Both the position numbers and the translations under genes were made by a program. The notes under the pieces are model-generated. The model had not been told where the DNA came from and made no database searches. It saw only the letters and a list, made by a program, of their open reading frames with translations. 64,000 bases of DNA from Dermatemys mawii (Eukaryota > Chordata > Testudines > Dermatemydidae), in the NCBI GenBank assembly GCA_007922305.1, contig ML677335.1, positions 16,023,766 to 16,087,765 of the forward strand, in the 5' to 3' direction. The stretch's first letter is position 1. Every line of letters starts with the position of its first letter. This document shows positions 21,450 to 34,650 of the stretch, piece after piece.

Positions 21450-23138
21450 CTTCTTTGCTAGAATCTCAACTTTTATAATAATAAAAAAAAGTCTCTAGCT
21501 GGTATGTTTGTGCAGAAAACTTCAAATGTGTGAAAGAAGTGTAGATAATAGAGTGATGAGTCTGCAGGGAACCTGAATAACAGCAATGAGAGGTGAGAAC
21601 TTCTTATTCATCTCAGGGAGGGTTAACTCAGCTACCCAGTGGATGGCACTGTACCTGTCAGCATGGACTACTTCATTCCTCATGTAAGAAAGGAGAGAGA
21701 GGGTCACAGATCACACAATTTACTGCTGATGGCATCTAGGAGATACCACCACTTACTTTTTTACCCCGATCAAGAAGGAGCGAAGTCCAAGAAGCCTAGC
21801 AGAGCCCATGGGCATACTGAAGCCAGCTCAGAAAAGCACCACCTTTTTTTAACCTCAGTCTGATCTTTGGCAAAGGTTTGGGATCCTTCAGCCTGACTGC
21901 ACAATTTTGGGTGTCCTGTACATAATGCAGAATCAGAACAATAGCTCATAACAAAGAGGGATTCAGCTAAAAGGATTTTTTTTCTCTCTCACATCACATC
22001 ACACACTTATGAGCAAATTCAAGAAAAAAATGGGTGAAAAAAGTAAAAATTAACTTCTTAATCAGTTCAACCCATTTCATTGACGAGCACTACACTATTG
22101 TACTTTTAGCTAGCAATCAAGAAAGACTTTCATACTGTAGGTAAAAGGTGAGTTAATTCTATTATTTGATTAAAATACATATTACATTTAATAATACCCA
22201 GGAAAATGCAACTGAAAACTAGGGCAGTAGAAATTTTCTGTTTAACCTTCAGTTGTTTGCTAATATTTCCAGGCTTAAAAATATATATTGACTCTTAATA
22301 GTTAACTTGAGTTTATACATCAGAAAGAAATGAAAAAGTTTATTAAAGGTCAGTTAAAATTTAACATATTGCTTTTTACTACATGATTGCAATCTCTGAA
22401 TCAATGTCCAGAGTAAAGTAGGAGTTATCCATGTAACTAACCGGATTTGAGAATGGTAACCTTTGAAAAATTGCCAATATAAATGATCTTGTTTGATAAA
22501 AGTCTGCCTTGATCATGATGAAATATCTTGGGAAATTGCTTGGATCTGATTCACAAACCATTTTTGCCTCTTTGTGCACGTGTTGGGCTAAACATAAAAA
22601 ATCGAAACAATGTTAGCTAAAAAGTTAACATGTCTATCCAAATAATAAGTCACAGACTTCAAATGTTTTTATAACCACTTTTCCCATGTTTTAGTTAAAA
22701 AAGCTTACTCCAATATTAAGTTCATTAACAATGGTCTATGTGAAGTGTAGAAAAACAAGGAGCTCAGAATGGCTCTGAATAATTGGGGACAGAATATTTG
22801 CTCAGTAACTCTTCCTGCTGAAAACATTTTTTTGTATCATTGCTTCAACTATCTTATGTGCAAATTTTGTACCATAGACATAAAAATAGCTTGGAAAATT
22901 AATTAGACTGGTTTACTGGGCTTGGAAAATGACTAATTTTCACTTCATAATATTTACAAGAAAAAGCAGATACTTTCAAATGTAATTACAAATTTGATCC
23001 AGAAAAAGATCTCTATGAAAACAAAAATGCAACCATTTCTGAACCATATTAAGTTTTCTTATTTTTTAGCTTCTTTGCTCAGTTTAACTGTACATTTTAT
23101 AAACAAACTTGCCATATTAAGTGGTTCTTACTCTGAGA
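21450..23138. other. Intergenic, no gene recognised
   Basis: AT-rich sequence. No exon, RNA gene or named repeat can be supported. Confidence 0.5.
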
Positions 23139-23146
23139 GGCTAAGA

Positions 23147-23780
23147 CAGGAGTGGGCAAACTGTGGCCCGCCGGCCATTTTTATCCGGCCCGCAAGCTCA
23201 GGCCAGGGCTGGGCCCAGTGCGGCGTGCTGCGGACCCCGCAGCTCCTTGGCCAGCGGCTGGGCTGAGGGCAGGGAGCCACAGGGTCCTGCACTCCCTGGC
23301 TGGCGACCAGGCCCAGTGCTGCGTGCCACGGGGCCCTGTGCTTAGGTTGGAGCGCCTGGCTGAGTATGGTAAGAAGGGGAGGGGCTTAGGTGGTGGGGTT
23401 CTGGTGGGTGGTGGTTAGGGTTGGGGGATCTCGGGAGGAGGTAGTCAGGGAACAAAGCATGGGGGCTTAGATAGGGGGTGGGGTCTTGGGAGGGGAAAGT
23501 CAAGGAACAAAGAACAGGGGAGCTTAGATAGGGGGTGGGGTTCTGGGGGGCAGTTAGGGTGGGGAGGTCTCCGGAGGGGGCGATCAGGGGACAAGGAGCG
23601 AGGGAGGAGAGTTGGATGGGTCAGGGGTTCTGAGGGGGGCAGTCAGGGGGCGGGAAATGGGTGGGGGTTGGATGGGGGCAGGGGCAGGCTATATGGGGAG
23701 GCACAGCCTTCCCTACTCAGCCCTCTACACAATTTTTAACCTCAATGTGGCCCTCGGGCCAAAAAGTTTGCCCACCCCTG
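23147..23780. mobile_element. Non-autonomous hAT element, 634 bp
   Basis: The ends CAGGAGTGGGCAAACT and AGTTTGCCCACCCCTG are near-perfect inverted repeats, and the 8-bp duplication GGCTAAGA is perfect (23139-23146 and 23781-23788). The interior is G-rich, with repeats of the type GGGGTGGGGTTCTGGG. It has no transposase. Relatives start at 13957 and probably at 32392. Confidence 0.93.
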
Positions 23781-23789
23781 GGCTAAGAC

Positions 23790-26310
23790 ATTCCTTTTCT
23801 CAAAAACCAAAACACAGAGCAGTAAAATATTCAGTATAGCCCACAATTCAGCAAGCACTTAAGCATGTGCTTAACTTTAAGTACATGTTGAAGGGTTTTA
23901 CTGAATTGGGGCCTAATGGGTACCGTTCTGTAGGGATGAGAGGAAGAAAACAAGACTCTACAGTGGTGACAGTTACCTGCCCAGGTTTCAAAGACACATA
24001 TAACCTAGTTTACACAGTTTCTGTGTCAGTTTATGGATTTTTGGATCCCAAATCTTTTTTTTTTCCTATCCTTTGTCTATACAGAGAAAGGGTTAAATAA
24101 ACATTTTTCTTTGTCTTAGAACAATGTTTGCTGATCTTTGGAAAGCTACATGCCTTCCCTGCACCGTTCTTTTCAGAAGAACAAGGCTAATTGCATTCCT
24201 CTTTTTATTCTTTTTTACTGAAAGCTGAGATGCTGCAGAACAGTGTAGAGAGCTGCCCGCACCCCGTTGGTTAGCTTTTTGAACCCCACTAGTGGGTGCT
24301 CTTCACACTTTGGGAAACACTGCTGTAGGGTATCTGCCCAAAAATGCAACCCCCAGTTGGGGTTTTGGTCTACTGCCAGTGCTTTACCAGAGTATTTGTA
24401 GCCATTTTCAGTACGAACCTTCTATTTATCCATATGCTTTTTTTTTTGACATGGGCACTGTTTCTCCTGTGATTCTATTAGTGAAGTATTATCACTTCCA
24501 CTCTTTTAGGTCTGATTATCACAATACTTCAAAGGCATCTGACTGAAATGCTTTTCTAACATTAGAGGCAGGAGACTGGGAATCACAGAATCAAAAGCAT
24601 GTTTATTTTTTTACTTTATAAGCTGCCAACAGAACAGAAACAGAGTCTATAACAGGGTGTAGGAAATCATATGGGGCAACAGAATATACCTTGGTGGAAA
24701 ATGCTACTTCACTGCATAAAGTTAGCTCACATGAGACAGAAAGTGTACTTTTGCTCCAAAATGTCTGTTGTTGCTTTCTTTGCACATAAGGATTCAATTC
24801 ATTCTAAGTTAATAGGATGAAATTCACTCCAGTGTAGAGGATCTGTGTAGGGCTTTCCATGTACTCAAACACCACTTAGATCTGTGAAGTTGGATTTAAA
24901 TAATGCATAGTGCCGTCTGCACTGCAGTGAATTTCAGCCATAGGTCTTAATTTGTAAAGCATGTTAGGTCACACAAAACTGTTGAAGAATCTGTGAAATA
25001 TTCTAACTGTACCACTAAAGTGTGGTAGCAAACACATAAGTTTAGCTGCTTCTAGCAAGTTCTGTACTGTGTATAAACTCTGATTTTGTAATAGAAAATA
25101 CACAGAGCTCAGTGAAGGCATGTGAGAATGTAGTGTCTGATGAATGATAAGCCTTTGTTGTAGCTGCTTGCAGCACACATGCTATTTTGAGCAGGAAGCA
25201 GTGATCACTTTTGAGGGTACGAGCATATTTCCAGTTATATTAGATTGGAAGCATTGCTATATAGTCAAGGATTGCTGTGTGATATAAAACACTACATTAT
25301 ATTTATATGTTTGAATTTTAGTCAACTTCCTCTTAGCTTCTGTCATTGATTCCCTGATTCTCTCTTATAACATATTAAATTCCCCCCAATTCAATTCTGC
25401 AATGGCTTGTTTCACTATGAGTTCCATATTTCAGCACATTTTCCCAGATACCATTAGGTTACCATAGATATACTATTGTGCCCTGGGGAATGAAATGGAA
25501 ATGCACTGACTTTTAATGAAAAAATTAAGATATTCAAAATCCAAGGTTTACTTTCAAGCATTTAAACTTGTGGTAAAATACTGGGAACACTTGTTAATGA
25601 CAGCCCTATTGTCAGCTAATTCTTAGAAGGGTTTGTTTTGTTTTTCAAATCTCAGTGAACATAGAAATTAAAAATATTACATGCAGTCATTTTGCAACTC
25701 TTCTCAAATGTTTATAAAAACTGACCCAGCAATGCTTATAACATTCACCACCTTCACAACATCAGAATAATTCACATGCAGATTAACTATATTAATTGAT
25801 TATTTTCTGTTATTTTACTTTAGCAGATGTTAAATGTAATGGTTAATGCATTCCCAAATGCTAGCACCCAAACTTACTTGTACAATGAAGCAGAAGCAAA
25901 CAGTTAGTAGAGAGCTCATTTGTGAATCCTCACACAAATATTATCAACCAATATTTATATTACAGTGGCACACCCTGTTACATTAGGTGCTATGCAAAGC
26001 ACCTCCCTTGCAAACTCTAGGATTTGTATTTTTTATCAGTGTAAATGTTCCAGATACAAAACATATACTATATGGGGCTTGATCCAATTCCCAGGGATGT
26101 CAATAAGAATCTCTCCATTAGCTTTAATGGGAGGTGGATCAGGACTGTAGAATCTACTGGATAAAAGGAACAGAAGCAGCTGTTAGCATCCCAATAGCAA
26201 ATGCCTTTGAAATTCTTCTTGGAGAGCTAGGAGCGAGAAAACTGAACAAATTGCTTTTGGTTTGATAGCTGAGATTATCATCTCCTTGGTTTGTTGATAG
26301 CATATTTGTA
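23790..26310. other. Intergenic, no gene recognised
   Basis: Mostly AT-rich single-copy-looking sequence. At about 24255-24325 the string CACACTTTGGGAAACACTG resembles an inverted hAT terminus and is probably a fragment. At 26078-26142 there is a small foldback similar to that at 4855-4940. Confidence 0.45.
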
Positions 26311-26314
26311 CAGC

Positions 26315-27386
26315 TGTGACCCAGGGAGTCCCTCAGTACCCCCTGGCAGAGAGCACCTCATCCTGTAATTCACTTCAGCCTGACACACTCCTTGCCTTAA
26401 CACACGCCTGTCATAATCTGCATCTAAAAGGTGTCATGTAAGGTATCATATGCAAATCAGCAACATGCTGGGCATTAATGTTATGTGTGATGTATGTACG
26501 GGTGCTGTATAAAGAATTATAGATGTGTGTTAGAAGTATGTTCTTAGAAGGTATTTTGCAAGCAGTGCATAAGTCCAGTCTGTCCTAGACATAGGGCCTA
26601 TGTCTACTGCCTGTTTTTCTGACTCTCAAGTGTAAATTAGGCCAGGTAACACCTCAGAAGATAATGAAAAGTGCATCTTCGTAGAAAGGGTAAATAAAGT
26701 CAGTAAGCTAAATGAGTGGTGGTGGTAAGACTGCTTAATGATCATACTGGGGCAGAGAGCCTGCATCCCCAGGAAGCTTCCCTGGCTCTTGAAACAGACA
26801 CAAAAGATTTTGGGAACTACATGCAGAAGCAGAAACCATTTTGGCACTGATCTTCTGGGGGACACAAGAGGCCAATTAACAGGGCTGAAGTCTCTGGGAA
26901 CTGATTATAGGTGAGGAGCCTGCGTAGACAAAGATTGTAACTTGCTGAAGTTAAGTTTTAGTCACTAGAAGCGAGTTTGGTTTGGTTTTACTTGTAACCA
27001 TGCCTGTGTCGTGAGCTCTTACTTACTATCACCTAACATGTCTGTTCTTTGTTAATAAACTTACTCTTGTTTTATTACAAAATCATCTCAGTCCTTAGTA
27101 CTAAACTGAAGGGTGAAGTCCTCAGCTGCAAGTCTGCTGTGTGTTCTATCTCTCTGGAGGCAGAGAACTTAATAACTTCTGTGGGTATCCAGTGAAAGGG
27201 CCTGGATCCTGCAGGGGCCAGGGAGGAGAGGAGGAGACTCAAGATGAGAAGTGTGTTGGTGTCACCCTGCAAAGAGTAACCAGGCTGGTAGAAACCAGAG
27301 TGAGGCCAAATCTGCACAGCACAGAAGCACCCAGGGTTACAGGGCAAGGGGTAACGCCTTATCTGGGCGAACCCCAGAGCATCACA
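26315..27386 (+). repeat. Probable solo LTR of an endogenous retrovirus
   Basis: The 1,072-bp block begins TGTGACCC and ends ATCACA, giving a 5-bp TGTGA/TCACA inverted terminus. The flanking pentamers ACAGC and ACAGG agree at 4 of 5. Within it are a TATA-like TATAAAG at 26508-26514 and an AATAAA polyadenylation signal at 27054-27059 followed by a T-rich stretch. No internal coding region adjoins either side, so it would be a recombined solo LTR. A second LTR for comparison is absent from the window, so the boundaries are provisional. Confidence 0.6.
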
Positions 27387-27600
27387 ACAGGACGCTAGCT
27401 CAGAAAATACAGACACACAAAAATCACAAAAAAACGTAATTATTTTGGACACATGAAATATCAAAGGGAGCTGGTCACAAGTCTATAGCTTTCTGAAAAT
27501 GTCTATAGCTCCTTGAGTTAGAATAAAGTGGCCTTCACAATGGGTGCAAATCGCCCCATTCAGAGAGCCAGCACAAAGCCTAGGCACTACTTACATTCTA
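27387..27600. other. Short intergenic gap
   Basis: About 210 bp of AT-rich sequence between the LTR-like block and the SINE. Nothing specific recognised. Confidence 0.4.
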
Positions 27601-27604
27601 CTTA

Positions 27605-27893
27605 ATCCCTGTTTAGAGGCAGCATTGCCCTGTGGATAGTGAACTGGCCAAGGAATTAAAGGGACCTGGGTTCTACTCCTGTCTCTGCCACTGATTTACT
27701 AAGTGATCTGTGGCAAGGCACTTCACCTCTCTATGCTACTGCTTCCCCCCAGCCAAGTGTCTGTCTTGTCTATTTAGACTCTGACTTTTTGGGGCAGGCA
27801 CTGTCATTAATCATTTTTGTACAGCACCTAGCGCAATGAGACCCAAACTTCAGTTAGGGTCTCTGGGTGCTATTGTAATACAAATAAACAGGA
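27605..27893 (+). repeat. tRNA-derived SINE (Cry-type or CORE-SINE-like)
   Basis: The 5' half has the usual SINE order (GCCCTGTGGATAGTGAACTGG, GGGTTCTACTCC, GCCACTGATTTACTAAGTGA, GGCAAGGCACTTCACCTCTC). The 3' half ends GTACAGCACCTAGCGCAATG, GGTGCTATTGTAATACAAAT and a short A-rich tail. GGGTTCTACTCC is a decayed B-box. This 3' end is characteristic of turtle polymerase III SINEs, from memory. Confidence 0.75.
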
Positions 27894-27894
27894 A

Positions 27895-29960
27895 AATTGG
27901 CAAGTTTTCCTTGGTCAAAATGTTGCCATTCCTGCCAGCCAGTCACTGTGTTAACCATCTATATTTTCTGATGCAGTTTTAGTTCATTTTAGGAAATTAA
28001 ACAATTACTGAGTCTCCTGTCCTGCCATCCTGGTGAGTCCACTTGGGCAATCTCAGGTTCACTGATAACGCTAATGGCAGCAGAAGTTTAAACTGACTGG
28101 ACCTCTGCAGTGTTACTATATGGACTGTTTGGCCTCTGGAATATCCCCCTACATGTTCTACACAGAACTTCTCCTCAGGAAGCAAAGAAGTTTCTTCAGA
28201 GAAGTACTGGTATATAGCCGAACAGAACTTCTCTCCATTAAGTACAAAGAGTCTGCAGAATATATCAAAGAACTGTATCGGCAGACAGACCCAAACTTTG
28301 CTTGTTCTCTAAACCAAAATGATGCAAAGTAATGATGAATGACTAGTTTGCTATTTCCATTCTTAAGACTGTAACTTCTTTGCACTTATCCTGGATTCTT
28401 TACCAATATCCTATTTTACTCTTGCCTCCTAACAATATTTCTTGAATTTTATAAATGACTGAGTGAACATCAGGTTAAACAGAGATTATGCAAGAAGAGA
28501 GCTGAAATAAAAAAGGTTGTTTCAATATTAACAAAAGTGCTTCCAAAACAATAAAGTGTGAGCAAAAGAAAATCACGTGCATCCTATTTTTGAATAATTC
28601 CACAATCTTTCATAAACCTGATATAAAACATACAAATACCACGAGTATGCAATACAGTTTGTCTTATGCAATGGGATATGTCCAATTCCCAGTATATTAG
28701 TATGGTCTGATCCAAAGCAAATTTTAATCAACAAGTGTCTTTCCAGTGATTTCATCAGACATTGGATGAGGCCAATACTGCTCTTATGGAGAAGAGAAAA
28801 ATAACTATTACAGACAGAACAATTGGTGGCATACATTACCCTTCCTACATTGTCCATACAGCTCCTTAGTTTTGTTCCCACATGCATCTGCCAGCTTTTC
28901 CTCCTCCACACAATGCCACATTGCACCAACCAAGAGAGAACCACCACTGTACTTTTATTTTGTATTATCTTGGAAGTATAGTATTATGTTCCAAAGTACA
29001 TATATCACTGCAGTATGTTGAGGACTAAAAAAATTCTCAGAAGTTGCACATGATTAAATAGTTGCACATCACTTTGTAAATTGATTAATTTCTGCTTAAA
29101 GAGACACCACTAATACCAGTGCATGCAGAGCAGGCTCAAGAATTGCTTTGCTAATGCAATGCTAATAGAGTATGTTCCTGAGAGAACATCATCCAGTGGG
29201 GAGATCTGAACTCCCTTCTATACAAACAATGTGCACTTTGGGGCAAAGATTTATTCTTCATTTCAGCAGTACCTACTGACTATCTAAGAACAAACTTATG
29301 AGCCAAATATGAACCAAATGCCAGGGAAGCAGGATGAGTGAACGTATATTTTGTCCTATCAGTGGGTGAAAAAAGAAGTTATTTATTTATTTATTTACTA
29401 ATTAAACAGCACTCTTTGTTGATGATATTAAATTTTAACAGCAGACTACAGCCTTGGCTTTAGCACACCTTTAATGTAATCAGAAAAGGCTATGTTCTGT
29501 TTTAAAAGTGGGACCAATGCCCAGAATCACATGCTAGGCTTGTCATTTCCTAAACTATAAAAATGTAATTGGGACTGGGCTGAGCTAGCTCCACTGGGAT
29601 ATGAAACAACCATATAAAGACAAAGAAAGCCTATTGTAATCACTAATGGAGAGTTAGAGTTGAGTTTGCAAGAAGACTATTAACTGAGCCAACAGAAGTT
29701 GGCAGCTATGTATGTATAATTATTTTTCAAAGGAAGGATCCAGAAAAAACTGGAATCTACTTATTTTGACTTCCAGAAATTTTTGCTGTGGCTAACTACA
29801 CAGCTATTTCAGTTCCAACCACAAACCAAGAATTATTTTCATTCTCCTCTGTACTATATCATCCATTCCAGATCTCTTGTCTCTGAACCAGTCATTTTTT
29901 TGAAGCAAGATTTAGTTTCAGTAATGTTTTCTGATTGTTCAGCAGTCAGTAGTGTACTTT
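27895..29960. other. Intergenic, no gene recognised
   Basis: AT-rich. Open frames at 28120-28332 (70 codons, plus) and 28573-28947 (124 codons, minus) show no domain I can recognise, no splice context and no codon bias argument, so they are not annotated as genes. Confidence 0.45.
29380..29396. repeat. (TTTA)n microsatellite
   Basis: About four perfect ATTT units in an A-rich context. Confidence 0.8.
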
Positions 29961-29969
29961 CCACTATCT

Positions 29970-30092
29970 AAGTACTCATATGGCTCCCACCACTTGAAAT
30001 CCTCCTGAGTATTTATGGATTTATCCTCACAAGAACCCTCCTTTTACAGGTGAGTAACTGAAGAACAGAAAGATTGATTGATGTTCCCAACA
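29970..30092 (-). repeat. MIR-like SINE fragment, antisense
   Basis: ATTTATCCTCACAAGAACCC, CTTTTACAGGTGAGTAACTG and AGAACAGAAAGATTGATTG follow the reversed order of a MIR/CORE-SINE core. The match is diverged and lacks the tRNA head. Confidence 0.5.
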
Positions 30093-30094
30093 TA

Positions 30095-31140
30095 CCTTAA
30101 TCACAAACCATCCTTCTTCTTACCACTGTTCAGATCATCAGCACTCTCCAGAGACACAAAATGTAGAAGGATGACAAAAGAAAAAATTAAAATTATAAAC
30201 ATGTTATGCAAAATTCTTACAGAAAACAAAGAAAGAAAGAAGTCAATAGGATTCCATAGAAATTAAATAGAGTGCTGTAAAACTTACTATAGCCCCCCAG
30301 TGAATTTAATCAAGGATGATATCTGCTCAATAGAATTGTTAATACAGAATTATATGCCTGACATAGAATTCTATAGCTGGGTTGAAAAATTCCACAGAAA
30401 GATTATTTTGCATTACATTATATTAGGGCTTTTTCATAGAATTATGAGGGAAGGAATTCTGCCCCCCTCCTGTCACTAGTGCCATCAAACATATTCACAT
30501 GGGACATAATAAATGCACCTAAAGAGGGATGGCAAAGTGGTACTAAAAAGGTCATTGCTATATGGTCTTATATTTTTCGATGTTCACTTATTAAATACAC
30601 TCAAAATAACATTGTAACAATAATTTGATAATAAGTATGTCATATAACATGAATGCATATAAAGAGCTATTATACTCCCTCTAGTCATAGTTTTGTTATG
30701 AACACCTGTGTCCTATACAGCGTAGGGATTCAGATTCAAAGCTTAAGGTGTTGTTTTGGTTCCTCATATAAACACAGAATACAGTGGCAGTTTTAGATGA
30801 GTAAGGAATCTAGGATCAGGCCCAAAATATCACTTGACCTTATATCCTACCATGTGAGAGACACATGAGTTCTAAATGAAGGCCAAACAGGTGTCTTGTA
30901 ATGCCAAATACCTGTAGGTCACTTGTATCATACCAAATGTGCAAACATTAAGATACTCAATATCTCTAACATCTCAGATAACAAAATATCTGCTTTGGAG
31001 TGAGCCACACTAGTTTAAAAAAGTTTTGATATGTTAATAGAATCAGGTGGCTGAATCATGCAGGCATGCCCATGAAATTGCCAGTAGAGTTCAGCTGATG
31101 TCACCCTAAAAGCCCGTCTTTAAAAAGGCATTCTATAGAG
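30095..31140. other. Intergenic, no gene recognised
   Basis: AT-rich; no supportable feature. Confidence 0.45.
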
Positions 31141-31152
31141 GAAGGGGGAGCA

Positions 31153-31350
31153 GAAGGGATAGCTCAGTGATTTGAGTATTGGCTTGCTATACCCAGAGTT
31201 ACCAGTTCAATCCTTGAGGAGGCCATTTAGGGATCTAGGGCAAAAATCTATCTAGGAGGGATGATTTAGTTGGGGATTGGTCCTGCTTTGAGCAGGGGGT
31301 TGGAGCAGATGACCTCCCGAGGTCCTTCCCACCCTAGTATTCTATGAAAT
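31153..31350 (+). repeat. tRNA-derived SINE with CR1-type 3' end
   Basis: The head reads as a tRNA-like polymerase III promoter: A box GGGATAGCTCAGTGATTTGA (31157 onward) and B box CCAGTTCAATCC (31202-31213). The body GGAGGCCATTTAGGGATCTA leads to a 3' end GGGGGTTGGAGCAGATGACC and CTAGTATTCTATGAAATGG, which is the 3' terminus and ATTCTATG-type tail of CR1 LINEs. This pairing lets the SINE borrow CR1 reverse transcriptase. It is not a functional tRNA gene, since no cloverleaf 3' half follows the B box. Confidence 0.88.
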
Positions 31351-31351
31351 G

Positions 31352-32388
31352 GTACCACATAGTCCCCTGTTGATGTTTTCGTAGTGACTTCCTTACAAAT
31401 GGGCTCAGTTTACAATTAAAAAAATCTCCCTGCCCCGGTGAATCTGGGATTTGAAATTAGTGCCTTCGGTCAATATTCTGCACAGCAAATTCTGGCTTCA
31501 TTTATACTTCTCTACTTGCAAATGATGTTGGAAACAACTTACTTGTTTTGTTGGTGATCTGTGAAAAGGACTAGGACCTCATTCATGGTCCTTTAGTTAG
31601 GCTGGCTCTGCGGTGCTAAATGGAAGAGTAAAAGTAGTAAAACTTTAGTTTTGTTTCTAACTTTAGAGAGGATATGACTTTGAATACACACTGGGGGCAT
31701 GATTCCAATTTTCTTTACACTGGTGATTTACTCTTGTTTTACCTTGGAGTAAGTATAATGAGATGTTGGGTGAGAAGTACCGTTTTACATCGTGACTTGA
31801 CAAGGTGAAACTGCATGACAATAAAATGGAGTTAAGATTGAGCGTATACGTCAGCAACTGAAGAGCAAAAATCATCACAAGGATGTTGGAATTATTCCCA
31901 AACCAAGCCCTACAAACCCTAGAAATCCAGAGTTAAGATTATATTTAAAAGAAATACAAACATGTTAAGGTATGGAAATAACTCTGCATTGTAGTAACAT
32001 AAGGGCAAAAATATGAATAAAACTAATATGCCTTTTAAAATAAGATTAAATAAATCTGGGACTACACATACTAAAACGTTTTAATTATACTTGCATGGCT
32101 AATACATGGTATCAGCATAGCACAGAATTAAGATTGCTTGGATGCTTAAACTTTGTATTTCTTACTGTAACCTGTTTGGCTTTCTTTTATGGATTCTGTA
32201 AATTATTCTTTAAGACTGACATTCTTTAGTTTTTAAAAAGGCTCTTGTTCTAGCTAGAATAATGAAAGAAGACATAATGGTATTAAAATATATTAAACAA
32301 ATATAAACACACAATAAAATATTTAGCCTTTACACAAAGCATTACATCTTTAAAATTCCTAATTCACATTGCACCTTACATATCTCTA
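31352..32388. other. Intergenic, no gene recognised
   Basis: AT-rich, with nothing that can be supported. Confidence 0.45.
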
Positions 32389-32391
32389 AGG

Positions 32392-32560
32392 CAGGGGTGG
32401 ACAAACTACGATCTGGGGACTGCATCCAGCACTTCAGATGTTTTAATCCGGCCCTTGAGCTCTTGCCAGGGAGCAGGGTCAGGGGCTTGTGGCATATCCC
32501 TGCTCTGGTTCCTACACGCAGGGGCAGCCCGGGGTTTCTGATAAGAAAGTTAGGAGTGGG
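32392..32560. mobile_element. hAT element left-end fragment
   Basis: Begins CAGGGGTGGACAAACTACGA, close to the hAT termini at 13957 and 23147, followed by CATCCAGCACTTCAGATG and a GC-rich patch. The right terminus is absent. A second partial hAT-like start (GGTTCCCAAACTGTGGTCCA) occurs at about 32826. Confidence 0.5.
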
Positions 32561-32970
32561 GAATTGCTAACCAGTATACAAAGTGTTTGTATAAACAAAT
32601 TCAATATAATTTAGCAGTAACTATAAATTAAATTAAGCATTTGTAAAGAGCCTTAATAGTTTTAAGAACAAAGTCTTTAACATTCAATCTATTATATTTT
32701 AATATATTTATTATGACATTCAGATCCACCTTTGCTGCAAGGGGCAAGAAGTGAATCTTTCAAAACATATTAAATATCTGCAGAACAGGCTGAAGACATC
32801 AGTCTAGAAAGATTCATTAAGGAGGTTCCCAAACTGTGGTCCATAGCACATTTGCAAGTGATCTGTGCCAAGATAGCTTGTAACAAGGTGCCCGCTCTAT
32901 TCCTATATTTCAGTTCTAAAAATTCATTAAAGCACTGATAAAATACATCACTTTCCAGATATGACTTGCC

Positions 32971-33448
32971 CAGGGGTGAAAGTAAAATTGAAAACTTATT
33001 GGTACAGGGCTGACTCTGACCCCCTCAGAAGGGGCAGGGCCTCGGTCAGAAGGGGCGGGGCTGGGAGGGTCAGTGTCCCCCGAGCCAGCCCTTCTAGGCT
33101 GTCTGGCCTGCACTGCCTGGGCCTCCAGTGGCTATTTAAAGGGCCCGGGGCTCCAGCTGCTGCTGCCACTACTAGAGAAGCAACAAGGGCCCTGGGCACT
33201 TCTAAACTGCGGACCCCAGGGCAGCTGCCTCCCTTGCCCTGCTTCCCCCATCATTGGCAGACTGGAGGAGCAAAAGGGGCAGCGACGATAGGGACCCAGC
33301 AGGGCAACTGATGGGGGGCGCAGAAAAACGGCAGCGCACTTTAAAGCACTGCCGTGGCAGCACTTTAAAGTAAGGCTGTAGGGGCCGGTACCGGCGGCCA
33401 CTTTACCGGTACACTGTATTGTCCTCTACTGCCTTACTTTCATCCCTG
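32971..33448. mobile_element. Non-autonomous hAT element, 478 bp
   Basis: The termini CAGGGGTGAAAGTAA and TTACTTTCATCCCTG are inverted repeats. Flanking 8-mers GACTTGCC (32963-32970) and GACTTGTC (33449-33456) agree at 7 of 8. The interior is GC-rich and includes inverted CAGTGCTTTAAAG-like strings. Open frames here are compositional. No transposase. Confidence 0.9.
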
Positions 33449-33456
33449 GACTTGTC

Positions 33457-34095
33457 TACAAAGCAATTTCTGTAATTGCCTGGGGATGTTATTTGATCGC
33501 AAATGGGAGAGGCAGTGCTATGCCTGATTATGAATGGGAGGAAAGTTTTCCATGGGCCAATCTGTTTAGAATGGTATGATCCATAGTATGAAAACTTTTG
33601 AGAGCCGTCTCATCTGGTAAATACCTAATGTTTAAAGAGCAATGGACAGCATAATTGCTTGAAATGAAATCAAAGCTGCAGTTGTCAGCTATGCTGAACA
33701 AAAGGTTACCTTCATGCTCTTGGAAAAAGCAGAAATGTCTAACAATGATTAAGTGCTCTAACTTTTTTTTCATAGTAATCAAATAAATGGAAGGGACATA
33801 TATTACTAAAAATACTTACCCGAGGCCAGCCAGCCATTTTAACTCAGCACTAGATCATTAATCTTTAGATTACAGTCAAATCTGAGCATAGATGATGAAG
33901 AGGCCAAATATGAAATCACAGCAGTGAGTTCTGGGTCTAGATATACACTTTAAGAAAGCAAACTGTGTACATTTGTTTATATACATTTGTTGGGTGGAGA
34001 AATCCTGCTCATAGTCACGTACTGACACACAGCAAAGTAATATGAAGCTCTCAGTGTACACAATACTTTTCATCCATAGTAATATTAAGTACTCA
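33457..34095. other. Intergenic, no gene recognised
   Basis: AT-rich; no supportable feature. Confidence 0.45.
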
Positions 34096-34099
34096 GTAC

Positions 34100-34212
34100 A
34101 GTACTTTGAGAGCTCTGATAGCTCTCAAAACAATTTACAAAAGTGAGTAAGTATTATTACCATTTTACCACTGGGGAACTTGAGAAACAGACACACTGAG
34201 ACGTACATTTTC
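34100..34212 (-). repeat. MIR-like SINE fragment, antisense
   Basis: Strings GCTCTCAAAACAATTTACAA, GTATTATTACCATTTTACCA and GGGGAACTTGAGAAACAGAC are the familiar reversed MIR 3' core (fall in gradient of T-rich then GGGGAAACTGAGG). The copy is diverged and truncated. Confidence 0.7.
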
Positions 34213-34650
34213 AAAAGCACGCACTAATTTTGGGTGCTGCAGTTTCTGGGTGCCCAGTTTAACTTGCCTAGACACTGACTCTGGATGCTTTCCTGAGAAT
34301 GTCTGAGCTTGCCCTGCTGGATGTCATAAATTAACTCCAGGTAGGTCTCCTGCAGTTTAGGCTTGTGGGAATTTATAGGAAAGTTGACTGACACTAATTT
34401 TCTGAAATTCTTGGCTGAATGTTGAAACCCAGAGGAGCACTGAGGGGAAGGGGAAGGGAAACAAACTGCCAAGTGCTTCCTTTGGTGCCATGAGAAAAAC
34501 TCTGGGTCTCGGTCGATTTTTCTAGTGTGAAGCCACCAACTCCACATGCACATGGTGAAAAGGCCAGCCCTAGTCCCAGAACTTCTACTTCATTGGGAAT
34601 GGCAGAGAAGGGAGCTGGTTTCTCCATCCCAGAGACCCGGTTGCCTAGAG

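Noticed and set aside
28573..28947. 124-codon minus-strand open frame
   Set aside because: Contains no motif I recognise and the DNA has no supporting exon signals; probably a chance frame.
31153..31230. tRNA gene
   Set aside because: A and B boxes are present but the 3' half leads into a CR1-type LINE end, so this is a tRNA-derived SINE.
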